From Pyxicephalus adspersus (Eukaryota > Chordata > Amphibia > Anura > Pyxicephalidae): 64,000 nucleotides of DNA. Below, piece after piece: positions 14,215 through 26,227 of the stretch; position 1 is the first letter of the stretch, and every line of letters begins with the position of its first letter. The notes beneath the pieces were generated by a model. It saw only the letters and a program-made list of their open reading frames with translations, did no database searches and was not told the DNA's origin. The translations under genes and the position numbers were made by a program. Location of the stretch: positions 20,389,043-20,453,042 of the forward strand of contig NC_092864.1 of the NCBI RefSeq assembly GCF_032062135.1, in the 5' to 3' direction.

Positions 14215-14525
14215 AGTCCAACTTAAGCTTCAGTTCCCTTTGCATCAACATACCAAAACCAAAGATTTGTTTATGTGCCCCAGTAATTAAAGATATGTTT
14301 GGGAGAAACTGATAGCATTTCAAGAGAAGAACCACATACCAACAACTGTGAAGCATAATGATGGAAATGTTATGGTTTGGAGTTGCTTTGTGCTTTACGG
14401 TCTTGGAAGATTGTAATCATCAAGCAAACGTTTAATTCTGAAGCAAACCAAACATACTTGACCAGAATGTGAGGCCATCTTCCTGGATCTTTACACACAC
14501 TAGCCATTCAAAATACATAAGTAAA
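14215..14525 (+). mobile_element. Tc1-like fragment
   Basis: The plus strand contains TTTCAAGAGAAGAACCACAT, then CCAACAACTGTGAAGCATAATG, then GGAAATGTTATGGTTTGGAG, i.e. VKHNDGNVMVWSCF, followed by GAATGTGAGGCCATCTTCC. This is the central DDE block of a Tc1 transposase, without ends or intact frame. Confidence 0.7.
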
Positions 14526-14728
14526 TGCACCGGGACATGGCACATATTGAAAAAGATTTGTTTTTCCTTCACTGTTTATTATTGAAGAATATTGACTCCC
14601 TCTAAGCACTGTCTGACTGAAGATCTCAAGCAACAATTTCATTAGGGGTTTACTTAACTTTGTTGAATGCCTATAGGCCTGGAAACTCTTTATAAAGATG
14701 CCCAGAGGATGGTGGTATTTCTAATCCC

Positions 14729-14750
14729 CACCACCACCACCACCACCACC
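14729..14750. repeat. (CAC)n microsatellite
   Basis: Seven CAC/CCA units, between the Tc1 fragment and the GC-rich DNA element. Confidence 0.95.
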
Positions 14751-14782
14751 TGTGTCCTAAGATCTGTATTGCTTTCACTTTA

Positions 14783-15428
14783 CAGGTGAACCCTGGGTTA
14801 CATACGAGATAGGGACTGTAGGTTTGTTCTTGGGTTGAACTTGTATGCAAGTTGGAAGAGGTACATTATTTTAATAAATGCAATCAGGACAGATGTTTGT
14901 CTCAACATATTTTTTTTTACATTTCTGTGCATGCACAGTAAATGCCTAAACACTTTCAAATACAGTACAGCCTTAATCAATGTTGGTAGAACAGTATGGA
15001 GTTCAAGAAGTGGATGAAGAGTGTGAAGATGAGCTATTCTGCACAGCACTGCACAGTACACACTATCACAGCAGGAAGGCACCACTTGTCAGCACGTCTG
15101 GTGTACTGTACTGATGAGACAACTTCCTGCCATGTACGTACAGTACAAGCAAGCTTCCTATTGGGAATGAATGGGGTGGAGAGGTGGTTCACCACCTGCC
15201 CACCGTACATGGCCTCTCCACTGCAAGGCTGCATGGTGGACGGGCAGTGAAACTTCCCCTTCTGCCCCATCCTGCCTCTGTCCAGTCATGCGCAGTAGCT
15301 GCGCGGCGAGGTCATGGTGGGCAGGCAGCGAACCGCCCCGCTTCAAGCTGCGCACTAGCGAACAGGGAAGCCCCGTTCGTATCTAGGAGTCGTCTGTATG
15401 TCAGATGTGTTTAACTCAGGGACTACTT
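14783..15428. mobile_element. CAGGTAGTCCCCGGG-family DNA element, GC-rich core
   Basis: The left end CAGGTGAACCCTGGGTTACA is followed by TACGAGATAGGGACTGTAGG; the right end is ATGTGTTTAACTCAGGGACT. The core at 15170-15370 is GC-rich and produces several overlapping frames of 60-80 codons on both strands, which are not genes. Confidence 0.65.
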
Positions 15429-16863
15429 CCACTAGGCGCTCTAGACACTGCCCTGCACAATCCATTCCATACTGCCCTCTGCTCATTGCATGTTCTATTT
15501 TGCACTATATGCTATATAATTCCACACTGTAACATTCTATTCAGCAGTCAGTTTATTAGTTAATTTTGTCTAACAACTGTAATTCTGTCCACAAACAAAT
15601 CATGACTTATAGAAATAAACCCAGTAAGGAGCTGTATTAACAGACTTTCAACTTTAAGGTTAAAATAAATGGATTCCTTAGCCTACTGAAAACCTGCTCC
15701 TGCATTTTATTTTTTTTAATAATTCACAGTTAAAATACAGCCACAGGGACTGTAATTCAATGTATAACAATTGTCCTTCCTAAAGGATTTTGCTTTTCAG
15801 CAATAGATCTATTCTGGGAGAAAATTAATTTATTGTCTTAAAATATAAAGCATGCACAGGGAGGCATACAAAATAAACACAAATAGGATTCAGGAAAAAT
15901 CACAGTGGTGTTTACTAGAACCTACATTTTTCAGCTTAGAGCAGGCCCAAAAAATGGTAACCAAGCTGCAGGCGCCATCTTCTGACAAAACAAGCCAACT
16001 ACAATTAAAGCAAGTAATCAGAAATGTATAGGTTTTATAAAACAGGAATAGGAAATTTAAAAAAAAAAAAATGACAGCAAATGAAAGTTTGCAGTGGGAG
16101 CCTCAGGAAATACAGAAACCGGTAAATTAGAAACAAGGTCACAGGCATCCAAGTGCTAGTTCACCAAGTTCGATCCCACAGAAAAGCTTTCATGGAGCAA
16201 AATTTGAAAAAAAATATGCGGTCTAGTCATAAGAGAAAGGTGTCAGGACACTGCTTACTGTGTTCAGGGCCACATAGCTACAGACCAGATCAGAGTGTCA
16301 AATGCTGACCGCAGTACACCTCTGAAATGGGAAAGAGTATCAGAACTGCAGCAGGGAGTGATGGAAGAAGGTGGCCAGGTTTGATGGATCACAAGGTTGG
16401 ATGAGTCTATTATTGTTTTGGCAATCTTCTGGTTTGGAACATTTAGGTGTGTGTTTTCACTAATGCACTATGGGAAGAAGTAGGCCAGGGAAGGCAGTTT
16501 GACTTTAAATGACTGCTGCTAACATCTTGGTGCCAGATAAAAGATATCTTAAGAAGATTTGTGTACCGCATGGTTTAAAGAGCCAGAGCTGTGTTGGAGG
16601 CACAAAAGAGGCATATACACAATTACAAATTCCAACCGCAAAGTTAAAGTGCCAGCTATACTTGGCCACCATTGTTCTCAATTTCTCACACAGAAGTTTT
16701 TTTTTTTTTTTGACAGCTGCAGTTTGCTACCATCAACCAGTCCTTCGGGCATTCTTGAATCCCTACTTTATTTGGAAGACTTGACTAAACACTTGGAGAG
16801 CACTCAGACACCATGCGTGCAGTACCTGTATGTCGGCATTGTATATTTACAAAAAATAATAGT
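15429..16863 (-). other. MAD1L1 intron, no gene recognised
   Basis: The 122-codon frame at 16559-16927 crosses a poly-T run and runs into the 16864 repeat. It shows no coding signature. Confidence 0.5.
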
Positions 16864-17106
16864 GCAGTGTTCTCCCCAGCCCCTTATAACTGGGCACACC
16901 ACCCGGCACTTTTCTGTAACCTTTTAGCTGTGTTTGGGTTGTTACTCAAGAGTTGGGTCACAATACAGGCGTTGTCCCCCACCTACAATTTATTCCCACC
17001 CAGCTTATAAACAATTCTGGGTTGAACATTGTAGGCATAGGGATAAATGCCAACACAAGCTAGCTACTGCCCTTATAATGTTTTGAGCATTCTGGGGAAA
17101 GTTCTC
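16864..17106. mobile_element. Short inverted-repeat element (hAT-like), with a relative at 18670-18820
   Basis: The left end is CAGTGTTCTCCCCAGCCC and the right end reads TTCTGGGGAAAGTTCTC, an imperfect inverted copy. A diverged relative (TCAGCAAGCACCCAGGTG ... GGGTCACAATAAATGGGCTG) lies just past the Tc1 element at about 18670-18820. Confidence 0.5.
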
Positions 17107-17699
17107 AATGAGTTCCCAGTTCTCAGACCTACCCCAAAGATACTTTATTTTTGAGGGGGTCCATTACCCAATAAGTTTGTTGATTCACCTGGGACATTTA
17201 GAGCGTGATGCATCCTATAATGAGGGAATTTAAGATTCAATGTATAAAGGAAACAGTCTGGAAATTTGGCATGCTGATCGGTTCCCAAGGAAACAGAAAC
17301 CAGTGGCTGGATCAAAACAGGATTCAGCCATAGCTTCAAGAAAATTGTGTTTACCCAACTTCTAACTTTTATAGGACTTCATCAAACCCCAAAAAATGTT
17401 TATTGATACATGGCAAAATGAAAATAATTATAAAGGGAGAAAAGCAAAAAATGACAACAAAAAAAACAACAAAAAAAAAAAAAGACTTTGCAGTAATGCT
17501 GCTATTCACAGCTGCTATGAAACAAAAGCTGTAAAAGCTCACTTTTATGTGCATAGATAAAACAGCATGTAAGAAACAATTAGCTTTGTTATTTCCATTT
17601 ATAATAAAATATATAAAGGAAACAAAATATCATCATCTTGTAAAACAATATCATACCAGTAATGGTGGAGATATTTCAAGCAAGATCGAAATTGTGTAC

Positions 17700-18666
17700 A
17701 GTCCTGAGAAAAAGGAATCGGGACAACAGGTGGAAGCCAGGTGCTGCTAGTCTAATGCACTTGATTAATTGATCAGCAAGTGTGAGAACCTCTAAAGAAG
17801 CAGAAGTTCTGGTGGTTTGTTGGTCTGGAGCATTAAGGTGTGTGTTATCACAATACCAAGGAGGAAAGATATCAACAACTTTCCAACTAATTCAAGTTCA
17901 TCAAATGGACAATATTCAAGACTGCTATTTATCTTCCCAGAAACATTACCCCAAGGTCAGACCTTGCAATGCTCGGAGAGATTGCAAAAAACCCAAGAGT
18001 TACATTTCAGACTCTACAGGTTTAAGTTAGCATGTTAAATTATAAGTTCATAATACAATTAGAAAGAGGCTGAACAAGTATGGCTGTTTAGAACTGCCAG
18101 GAGAAATCCTCCCAAAATAATGCCCTTAGCACAGATGAGACCAATGTGGAGATGTTTGGCCATAATGTACAGCAACAACAGAACACATCAGCACAAACAC
18201 TCCATAACAACTGTCACGGTGATGGAGGGGTAATGATTTCGGCACGTTTTGCAACCACAGGCCCCGGGTACTTTGTAATCGAGTCTACCAAGAACTCCAC
18301 TGTATACCAAAGTGTTCAAGAGTCAAATGTGAAGACAATGATCCCAAGCACACCAGTAGACCTACAACAGAATGGATGAAAAGAAATCAAGGTGTTGCAG
18401 GTTCCCAGTCAAAGTGGGGCAGGGCCATAAAAAAAAAAAAATATATGCCTATACCAATGTGTCTGCAAACCTCACCATGAACCAAAGCAATGTTGTAAAG
18501 AGAGTAGGATGAAATCCCTCCAATGTGTTACTGATTAAGTCATACAAAATGGGATAACTTCAAGTTATTGTTGCTAAAGGTAGTTCTACAAGCTATTGAA
18601 ATATAGGGTGTACTTGGTTTTTCATACATGGCTTCTCCATTTTGGCTTTATTTCTGTTAAATGACA
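17700..18666 (+). mobile_element. Near full-length Tc1-like element, transposase decayed
   Basis: The plus strand shows, in order, a helix-turn-helix region remnant (17950-18060), DETNVEMFGHNVQ (18135 on), the block GGVMISARFATTGPGYFVIE, and ACACCAGTAGACCTACAACA, where an NDPKHTSKSTT-type motif should be. A 3' tail follows (TTCAAGTTATTGTTGCTAAAGGTAG ... GCTTCTCCATTTTGGCTTTA, spaced as in Tc1). The DDE region has lost the second Asp segment through a deletion, and there are frameshifts. It is an inactive Tc1/mariner copy. Confidence 0.8.
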
Positions 18667-18863
18667 TGAGCTCAGCATCTGACACTTTTCAGCAAGCACC
18701 CAGGTGTTTTTTGGTAGTTACTGAAAAGCTGGGTCACAATAAATGGGCTGCCATCCACCTACAACTTCCTTCCACCTAACTTAAAAAAATTCTGTGAGGA
18801 ACACTGCTTAAGGTTAAATTTAAATAATTTGAGAACTTACTAAAAAGCGGATAACATTGTATT

Positions 18864-18905
18864 ATTGCCTGATATGGCAATTTTATTATTGCCATATCAG
18901 GCAAT
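18864..18905. repeat. Perfect 18-bp inverted repeat with 6-base loop
   Basis: ATTGCCTGATATGGCAAT - TTTATT - ATTGCCATATCAGGCAAT is a perfect hairpin with no recognisable element around it. Confidence 0.95.
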
Positions 18906-18909
18906 GAAA

Positions 18910-20490
18910 TCCAGCTGTCCATCTTTAAGCAAATAATATGCAATAGTTTTGAATTAAACACATAACCGTTACAGGTATTCCAACAAAATGAGTAACATTT
19001 ATCACCATATGTACAACAGGATTCACACTCTAAATATCTACAAAAATAAATATCTACAGACCAAAAAGTTTGCTCAGGGTGTACCTCTTACATGGACATA
19101 GGGCAAGTACCAAGCACCAAATACAGGAATTAAATGTGGAAGCCATGCCCAAAAGCAAGGGCAAATAATTTCACCTTTAGGTAGGAGAAGTGATATTTGT
19201 TGATTAGTGATGGGTATACTAATACAGAAATATTTAGGAAGCAGGAACAGAAGTTTGGAAAATCGAGATGAAATGAATTAAATTGAAGCAGGGGGATCCT
19301 TGTAATTCTTTGGTATAGGTTCCTCTCTTAAGAAGAAGTCTAGAGTTAGCAACACCACGAAACCTCAGTTCCAATGTCACTGATCATCTAGTACAGAAGA
19401 TATTTAGCTATTAGGCTACAGGAGTGCCTAGGCACTATCACATTTAACTGCTATGTTTCAATTCAAAACAGATGCAAACGTAATACTAAACAGGAAGCGT
19501 AAGAACGTTTCACTTTTTGAGTTCAATCTCCCTACGGGTCTGTCAATGGGCTTTTGTTCGCTTCAACCTAATATGACAGTGTAACATAAATGTAATATTC
19601 AGTGGACCTTTGAGGGAAAATAAATACGGACTGCAGTAAATAACCAAGTGACTAGCAACGACTCCTTCTTACTACAAGGACAACACATTGACACCTTTAT
19701 AACAAACCCTTTTTGGTTGCGGGGTACCAGTTACATACAATGTTCAATGGTTTAATTAATGCCATAAAATACAATGTAGGTTTCTGGATTCATTAGAAGA
19801 CAGAAAAGGAAAGCAGGTATCAATTTTTGACATTGCTAAAGTAACAAAACCTGGCCCACACCAGAACAATCCCACAATATGTATTGTTCAGATGGATCAC
19901 AACAAAGTCTGGCACAGTTGGCTGTAGGCAATCATTCCCTCTGCCCCTACTGGAGATTTAACGCCTGAACAAGGCGGTCCCTTCTGATGACTGTTTTCTG
20001 TTTAGAAGACAGTGAAAATGATCAGGCCATATACTAGTGAATCTTTATGGCCTTGTGGCTAAACTGGCAAGGCTCCTGGGGCCCAGCTAGAGCCTTCATG
20101 TTCCTGCAGAAATACCACAAATTATTAGAGCTGTGTACTTTGTTCCCTGGCTCTTGAAAAGAGAAGATGGGCCTGTAGGCAGTTGTTGTTGAATTGATGT
20201 TGCTCCAGTAAATACAATGCAAATAGGTAGGCTTCTTTTGTGGCTACAGTGGTATTTTGCCTTAAATCATTACTGACGCCACCCACCAATAGTGGGAATA
20301 AACTTTTATTGCTTTGGATTTGTGATCTGTGCTGAAAAGTGCTGAAAAGGTATTACCTTCTGCTAGCCAACTACAATTTCAATTTTATGTATATCTGGTC
20401 CACAGAAACCAAGTGCAACAAAATTTGAAGCATTCTTGTAGTCAGGTAAATATTCACTTGACCCTGTCAAAACTCCCATCAATCCTTTAG
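18910..20490 (-). other. MAD1L1 intron, nothing recognised
   Basis: Complex, moderately AT-rich sequence without recognisable repeats or exons by eye. Confidence 0.45.
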
Positions 20491-20492
20491 AT

Positions 20493-21384
20493 CAGGGATG
20501 TCTTACATGTGTCCCAGGATGGCAGCGAATGCAACCCAGAGCAAATTCCTATGATTGTATTAAGCAGAATACACTTCAGCCATTTGCGGGAACGGTGTCA
20601 TATGTATGCCTCCTCTCATGTACGTACGCTCTTGCTATTTGTCCACATGTGTGGCTTCAGATTCACTTGTGTGGGGGTTATAAGAGCAGAAGAGATGCTT
20701 ATCTACTATTAAACGATTCCTATTTAGCCGGAAAAGCACTCCTCCATCCCATCAACATGCATCATCTGCTACCCTTTATGCTAAATACAAATCTTATTTT
20801 TTTATAGTGCATTGGTGTGCATGTGGTGTGGGGTTACCAATAGCAGAAACACAGCACTTATTGGTCAATTTTCAGATGGAATGCATAGAGCTGCAATCTG
20901 ATATTCAACTTAAGAGAAAAGTTTGATCACGTCTAGTTACTGGATTTTTATCTTCCCAGAGACATATATCCCAAACTTAACAATAATGCCTTATTCATGT
21001 CATTACTTTTTGGCACCACATACATTTGTGAGCAACTAACTTCAAAAATTAGAACCAAAAAATCTGATGATCACTGAGAATTGCAACTACTTCCATTAAA
21101 CCAAATATTGATAAATTGGTTTCTCAAATGCAATGTCAAAAATCACACTAGTTTTATGTTTCCCTCTTTTCTTTCACATTTACAAAAAAAAAATTTTCAA
21201 AAACAATTATTAAAATTTTATTTACTAATAGATATGTACTTTTATATAACTGATGGCATACATGGGACCTACGCAACCTTTTTCTTTGCTCATCAGCTAG
21301 CATTTGTGTTTAATTCATGTGTGGCCCCCAGACAATTTTTTTCTATCAATGTGGCCCAGGCAACCAAAAGGTTGGACACTCTTG
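20493..21384 (+). mobile_element. Decayed hAT element with transposase C-terminal fossil
   Basis: The left end is CAGGGATGTCTTACATGTG and the right end (reverse complement) CAAGAGTGTCCAACCTTTTGG, both hAT-like; the flanks CTTTAGAT / TTTTAGAA may be a worn 8-bp duplication. Near 20985-21150 the plus strand reads LFGTTYICEQ, then a Lys-rich stretch ending SDDH and a stop, then ELQLLPLNQILINWFLKCN. In hAT transposases of the GTF2IRD2/ZBED-related type, a TYICEQ...DEHL...L-I-A block lies in the C-terminal dimerisation domain. Stops and frameshifts show it is dead. Confidence 0.68.
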
Positions 21385-21930
21385 TTTTAGAAAGAAAATC
21401 ACCAAAGGCAGCCAGTGATGTACATTGAATTTTCCTGTCCAGCTTAACAAGAGCATAATTATGTAGATCCCATACTTCATCCCAAAGGGCAGTTCAAGGC
21501 TTGGACCAGACTTAGTACCTGGAATGGGTAAGCACTGGGGCACCAGAAGCTTTCATTCTGGTCACAAATCATAATCTACCCTCATCCAACACAAAATCTG
21601 CAGAACATGTTCTGCTTGTTCAAATTCCTGAACAAGCATTAAGGGCTCAAATCCCAGTAAATCTGAACCCCTACAGAGAATGACTTTACTTCAATAAAAG
21701 CATCAACAGCGGGATTCAATTTTCTTATAATTAATGATTTTAATATGCATTAACTAGATGAATCACTGATGGCAATCTTAGATCGTCAGTTACAGTCAAA
21801 AACCACTGATGTGAATTAAAAACTTCTTCCGTCAACTAAGTCTTAAGAAACACAGTTCATTATTTTATAATTAAAAGGCATGCATAATAGCAGCCATATG
21901 GTACACTTAATGAGAGGAGAGTGACAAAAA

Positions 21931-21956
21931 AACACACACACACACACACACACACA
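21931..21956. repeat. (AC)n microsatellite
   Basis: About 13 AC units. Confidence 0.97.
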
Positions 21957-22654
21957 GTACAGATTGTATTGGACTAATAAGGAAAATTGTGTGTACGGTG
22001 GTACAGGAAAACCGTTACAAAAGAGGAATTTAGTCTGGCATTGCGGACTCCCTACTTTTGAAAATGCTGGTACTTGGTTCTCATTCTAACCATATTTTTT
22101 TGAAGAAGCTGCATTATTTGCTGCATGTTGGTAACGGCATCTAACTATCCACACCTGCACACTAATCCTGGGTCAGTGACCAGTACTAATGCTAGCACAG
22201 CAATGACAGCTAAGCATATAGAAATTCTAAAATTTCAGCAACAGAAAACTCAAATCATTATGTAAGTAAGGAACTTTTCTGGTGGAGCAGGGAAAGAATA
22301 AAACCTTTGTTAGGTTTTACCATTATCCACGATTCTATTTAAGCTCATTTTAATTAATATGCTGTACCAACCCATGTTTTTCCATGTGTTGGTGTGCTAG
22401 GTTCAGATTTTTTTTTTTTTTTAAATACCCTCAACTCAACTAAGTGCAAAGGCAGGACATGAGAGACGATCTCCTACAGGGACATGGCCAACACCACAGA
22501 TCTATCCTGGGACCTAGACTTCTATTGCTCTACCAAAAACAAGAGTTTTGGCTTTACATTTTTAAGTAGATAAAGTGGACTAAAGTCCAGTTGGTAATTT
22601 CATAAAAGATATTTCAGCCCTTTTTTGTCTCTAGCTTTCATTAAAACAAGAGCT

Positions 22655-22776
22655 TTAAAATGGTATAAGTGTTTCTCCCTCCCCCCCCCTTTTTTGTGTC
22701 ATGTTACCCTACTGGTTTTGCTTGTTTACTTGTCTCTGTATATTTGAAAAATTTAATAAAAACATTTTGAAAAAAA
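22655..22776 (+). mobile_element. Short 5'-truncated retrotransposon insertion with target duplication
   Basis: A ~120-bp segment ending ATTTAATAAAAACATTTTGA plus a poly-A run is flanked by AAAACAAGAGCT at 22643-22654 and 22777-22788. A poly-A tail, an upstream AATAAA and a 12-bp target duplication indicate target-primed reverse transcription of a heavily truncated LINE or LINE-mobilised RNA. Confidence 0.78.
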
Positions 22777-22789
22777 AAAACAAGAGCTG

Positions 22790-25700
22790 ATGATTGGTTT
22801 ATGGAGAACACAAGTGGCTGTGCTGATGAGACCAATGCACAGGCATGGTTCTGTCACCACTATTGTCAACATCAGAAAGGCAATTCAGAGCAAGACTGTG
22901 CAGTTGGATGTGTGGTGCGTGCATGTAGACAGGAAGCAGCCGTGGATGTAGCAGCACTGAGATACAAGAAACATTATAATGTTTAAAAGTCTATTTTATG
23001 AGAAAATAAATAGGTGATACATATTGTGATGTCATTAATGATTCTGTAGGAGAGTATTTTTGTTTCCAATAGAATATCTATGAGCAGCTTTGTGTATGAC
23101 CTTGACATTTTTTTTAAAGTTATATATGACTTGAACATGTCTGAAAAAGTTGTTGTCCTTGACAATAAAGACAGCAAAAGCTTCTCCCCCATGTATTCAA
23201 GTGACAGTGGAAACTGTCACTGGAAGCCATTGCACTGCTATAAAAGATATTTGCAAAGGGAAGGCTGCTATAAAATGTACCTATGCTGTATATACTTACA
23301 CATTATAGCAAAACTTCATAGGGGCTCATACATTTCTTAATAGTTAGTAGCCCTGTAAATGCTACCTGTATAAAATGAATAGTTCAGAGATTATTTTTAC
23401 ATTTTACCCTGCATTGCTGTATCTTGCTGTAGATAACAGTACTAAATGAAGCTAAAAAAAAACAAAAAAAATACTTCCTTCACAATCTACAGATCATCCT
23501 GCAAGCGGTATGTTATTGCTTTCAAATAAAACAAAAATAAAAATATGTATATAAATATTATATTCAACTGCAAAAAGGTCAATTAAAAACATGGTAATGT
23601 ACTTCTTTATTACTATAAAGGAACATTTTCATGCAGTTGTTATAGTGGCAGCAGGCCTGCTTCTCAGTAGTGGTCTACAGTCTGAATATAGAATTAGCAG
23701 CTAGGATAAGAAAATGGGTTTAGAGGAAATTAATTCTGCATATGGAATGAAGATTAAAAAAAAAGGATGGAAATAATCATAGAGGTTAAATACGGCTGGT
23801 AGTTATCTCTATTCTTTCATTACCTCCATGCTGCTCCTTAGCATGGCCTATTTTCTATGTACTGCAGTGCAGGTAGGTCCCTTTCCATAAAAGTGATCAT
23901 GAGACAAGTTTCATTACACAGTGTTCTGTGAATTCCATGATCATTATCCCACTATTTTGTGCCCCTCCTCTTCTGCTGAACTGCAAGCTGTGGTGAAATT
24001 CTATCATGCACCATTAACAAATTACTTTCTGCCACATTACTCCCAGTGACTTAAACGCTTTTTTGTTGTCATTAATTTGCTCGACAAAGAAACCATGGTG
24101 ACCCTTGTCAGTTCACCCTGCTGGAAACAACAGGTGTTCTCTGTACCCCTACCTGACAGATGCTGATAAACATCAATAAGCTAGATGCACAAGTTACAAG
24201 GAAGATATTGGTTGGTAAGAAGAAGCAATAAGCATGTGGCTCCAAAATCTCATTATCACTGATGTAAAGAAAGGAGAGCAAAAGTGCTGCCCATAGCAAC
24301 CAGAAAGGTGTTTAGACTTTGTTCTATTTACTTACCTACAATGCAACTTCATAAGCGTGTGCAAAGGAAAATATAGCAGAAAACTAGTGGAAGTAAACAC
24401 TCATTTTAGTGGAATAAGATTAGGGTTCATTACCCCGTCTTATTGCTGTCCATGACCAGACACTGTAAACGGCTATGAAAACCAACATTCTACTATAAGT
24501 GTAACTTCCAGTTTTAATCTCTATACTGCATACACCACAAATCCCTATGAAGCATCCAGAAGATGGTTATGACAATAATACTAGTGTCTTGTCTTCTGAA
24601 GGGCTCATCTATTCTAGGTTAAGTGTCCACTGGCATGGTTTCCAAACACTGCATTTGTATTTGAACAGCAAACCTATTTATTTTTAGATTACCAATGCAA
24701 ACACAAAAGCAGAGGTTTCAATGGCAAACAGTACCTGACAAGAAAATGCTGTGTTTACCTGCTGTGGTTGCAGTTCAAAAGCGCTTTAAATGGGATCTTC
24801 GGAGTTTAAAAGCAGCACAACCCAAAGTTAAAAAGCAGCACAACCCAAAGGTGGCATTTACCCTCATAAACTTGTCTTGCTTCTACTTGTTTCCAGAAAA
24901 ACACTTTCCACAGAAACAAATTGACTTTGTTTTAGGATTTGAATTTAGAATAATCCTACAACACAAAAAGTGACACAGCCCAGCCTATCTAGCTTTGTAG
25001 CAGAAAAGAGGGGTTTAGAAAAAAAATAGGACTGATAATGCAGTTATAAGTGAAATGGATGCAAAACAGAGAAATCTTGGAAAGATGCCTTGGAATGGAC
25101 ACTGTGGGTCAGATCAACCATTCCTACAGAAAGAAAGTCAACATAAGCTGGTATGGACCTAGCTGGTAATTGCTTTCTGTTGGACAGAAGTAAAATACAA
25201 AGTAAAAAAGGAGTAATTCCAACACTGATCTTTTTATGGACTGTGAGCATTCATTTCCTTCCAAAGTCTTTTCTTCTGCAATCTCCAGAGATTTTCCTTC
25301 CACATAAGCTGCCATGGCAAAGAATCTTAGCCTGCGTAGACAAGTGTGAGGAGAACACAACAAGAACTGCCAGCACAGCACAGAGATTAAAGAGAAAATT
25401 AAATCATATTTCAATGTTTCAAAGCTTGTTTAACTGAAAACAGCCTTTGAATATTGGTATCCTGGCACAGGACATGTAGCTAGCACTTGTTTACTGCAAC
25501 GTTTTTTCCAAAAAGGAAAAAAAAATAGCTCTTTCTGGTTTGAAGGATAGACATATTCTTGGACGTTCATAGACGATTCCAAGAGCAACAAACACAAATT
25601 CCTTGTCACGCTTTATCGCTTTGCATTTGTTGCTGTAAAAGAATTGTGTTATAAGGGTTACTCAAAAAAAAAATTATCTCCCAGGACTTGAAAAAATATT

Positions 25701-25945
25701 TGACACCCAATGATAACCAGATATGAAAAAACAAATAATCTCACCTTATAAAACATACTTTCTATCATGCAAAATGACTGAAAGCACATTCTACTGGAAG
25801 TGGGAGACAAGTGTAGTTTGAAGGGGGGAAAAAAACAGAAAATAAAAGAGTTGCGTCGTCTAAAGATACTTTTCAGCACCATTCAGCTGTTTGATGGGAT
25901 GTAAAGGTATTATGCAGGCAACCATTGTTTTTGGTTTTATTGCTT
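22790..25945 (-). other. MAD1L1 intron with possible conserved block
   Basis: Mostly unrecognised. The 23890-24110 part has no repeat look and is dense in TAAT-core and RFX-like motifs (see findings). A minus frame at 25124-25414 contains GCCATGG but lacks any family match. Confidence 0.4.
24809..24850. repeat. Two tandem copies of AAAAGCAGCACAACCCAAAG
   Basis: Two ~22-bp units in direct order, AAAAGCAGCACAACCCAAAG then GTT and the unit again. They sit inside a TTGCAGTTCAAAAGCGCTTT-type repeat. Confidence 0.8.
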
Positions 25946-26227
25946 GAGGGCTAGTATCGGACAAGAATCTGCCGTGTGTACAGCGCTTGTCCGACATCAT
26001 TCATGGATTCGTCCTGGCAGATCTATGAGTGACGAATGACTGAAATACAAGTGAAGAGGAGAGCGCAACGCGGTGCCGGTCACTCATTCTCCCCCTCATC
26101 TCTCTATAGAGAAGAATGGCACTGTATGTACAGCACTCATGCAGGCATCTTCCAGTTTTTTGTCATTGGAAAGGATTGTGAAAGATACTTTCCAAGGACA
26201 AGAGTCTAACGTGTGTATGCAGCCTTA
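25946..26227. mobile_element. MITE related to 27868-28203
   Basis: The right end (reverse complement) TAAGGCTGCATACACACGTT and the left AAGAATCTGCCGTGTGTACA share the GTGTGTAC signature. The interior has GAAAGATACTTTCCAAGGAC, akin to the hairpin text at 27900. Confidence 0.62.

Noticed and set aside
15034..15414. Cluster of overlapping 65-84-codon frames
   Set aside because: GC-rich interior of the CAGGTAGTCC-family element; no coding signature.
25124..25414. 96-codon minus frame with an internal GCCATGG start
   Set aside because: No family resemblance, no splice-site support and no repeat identity. The good start context alone is weak evidence.
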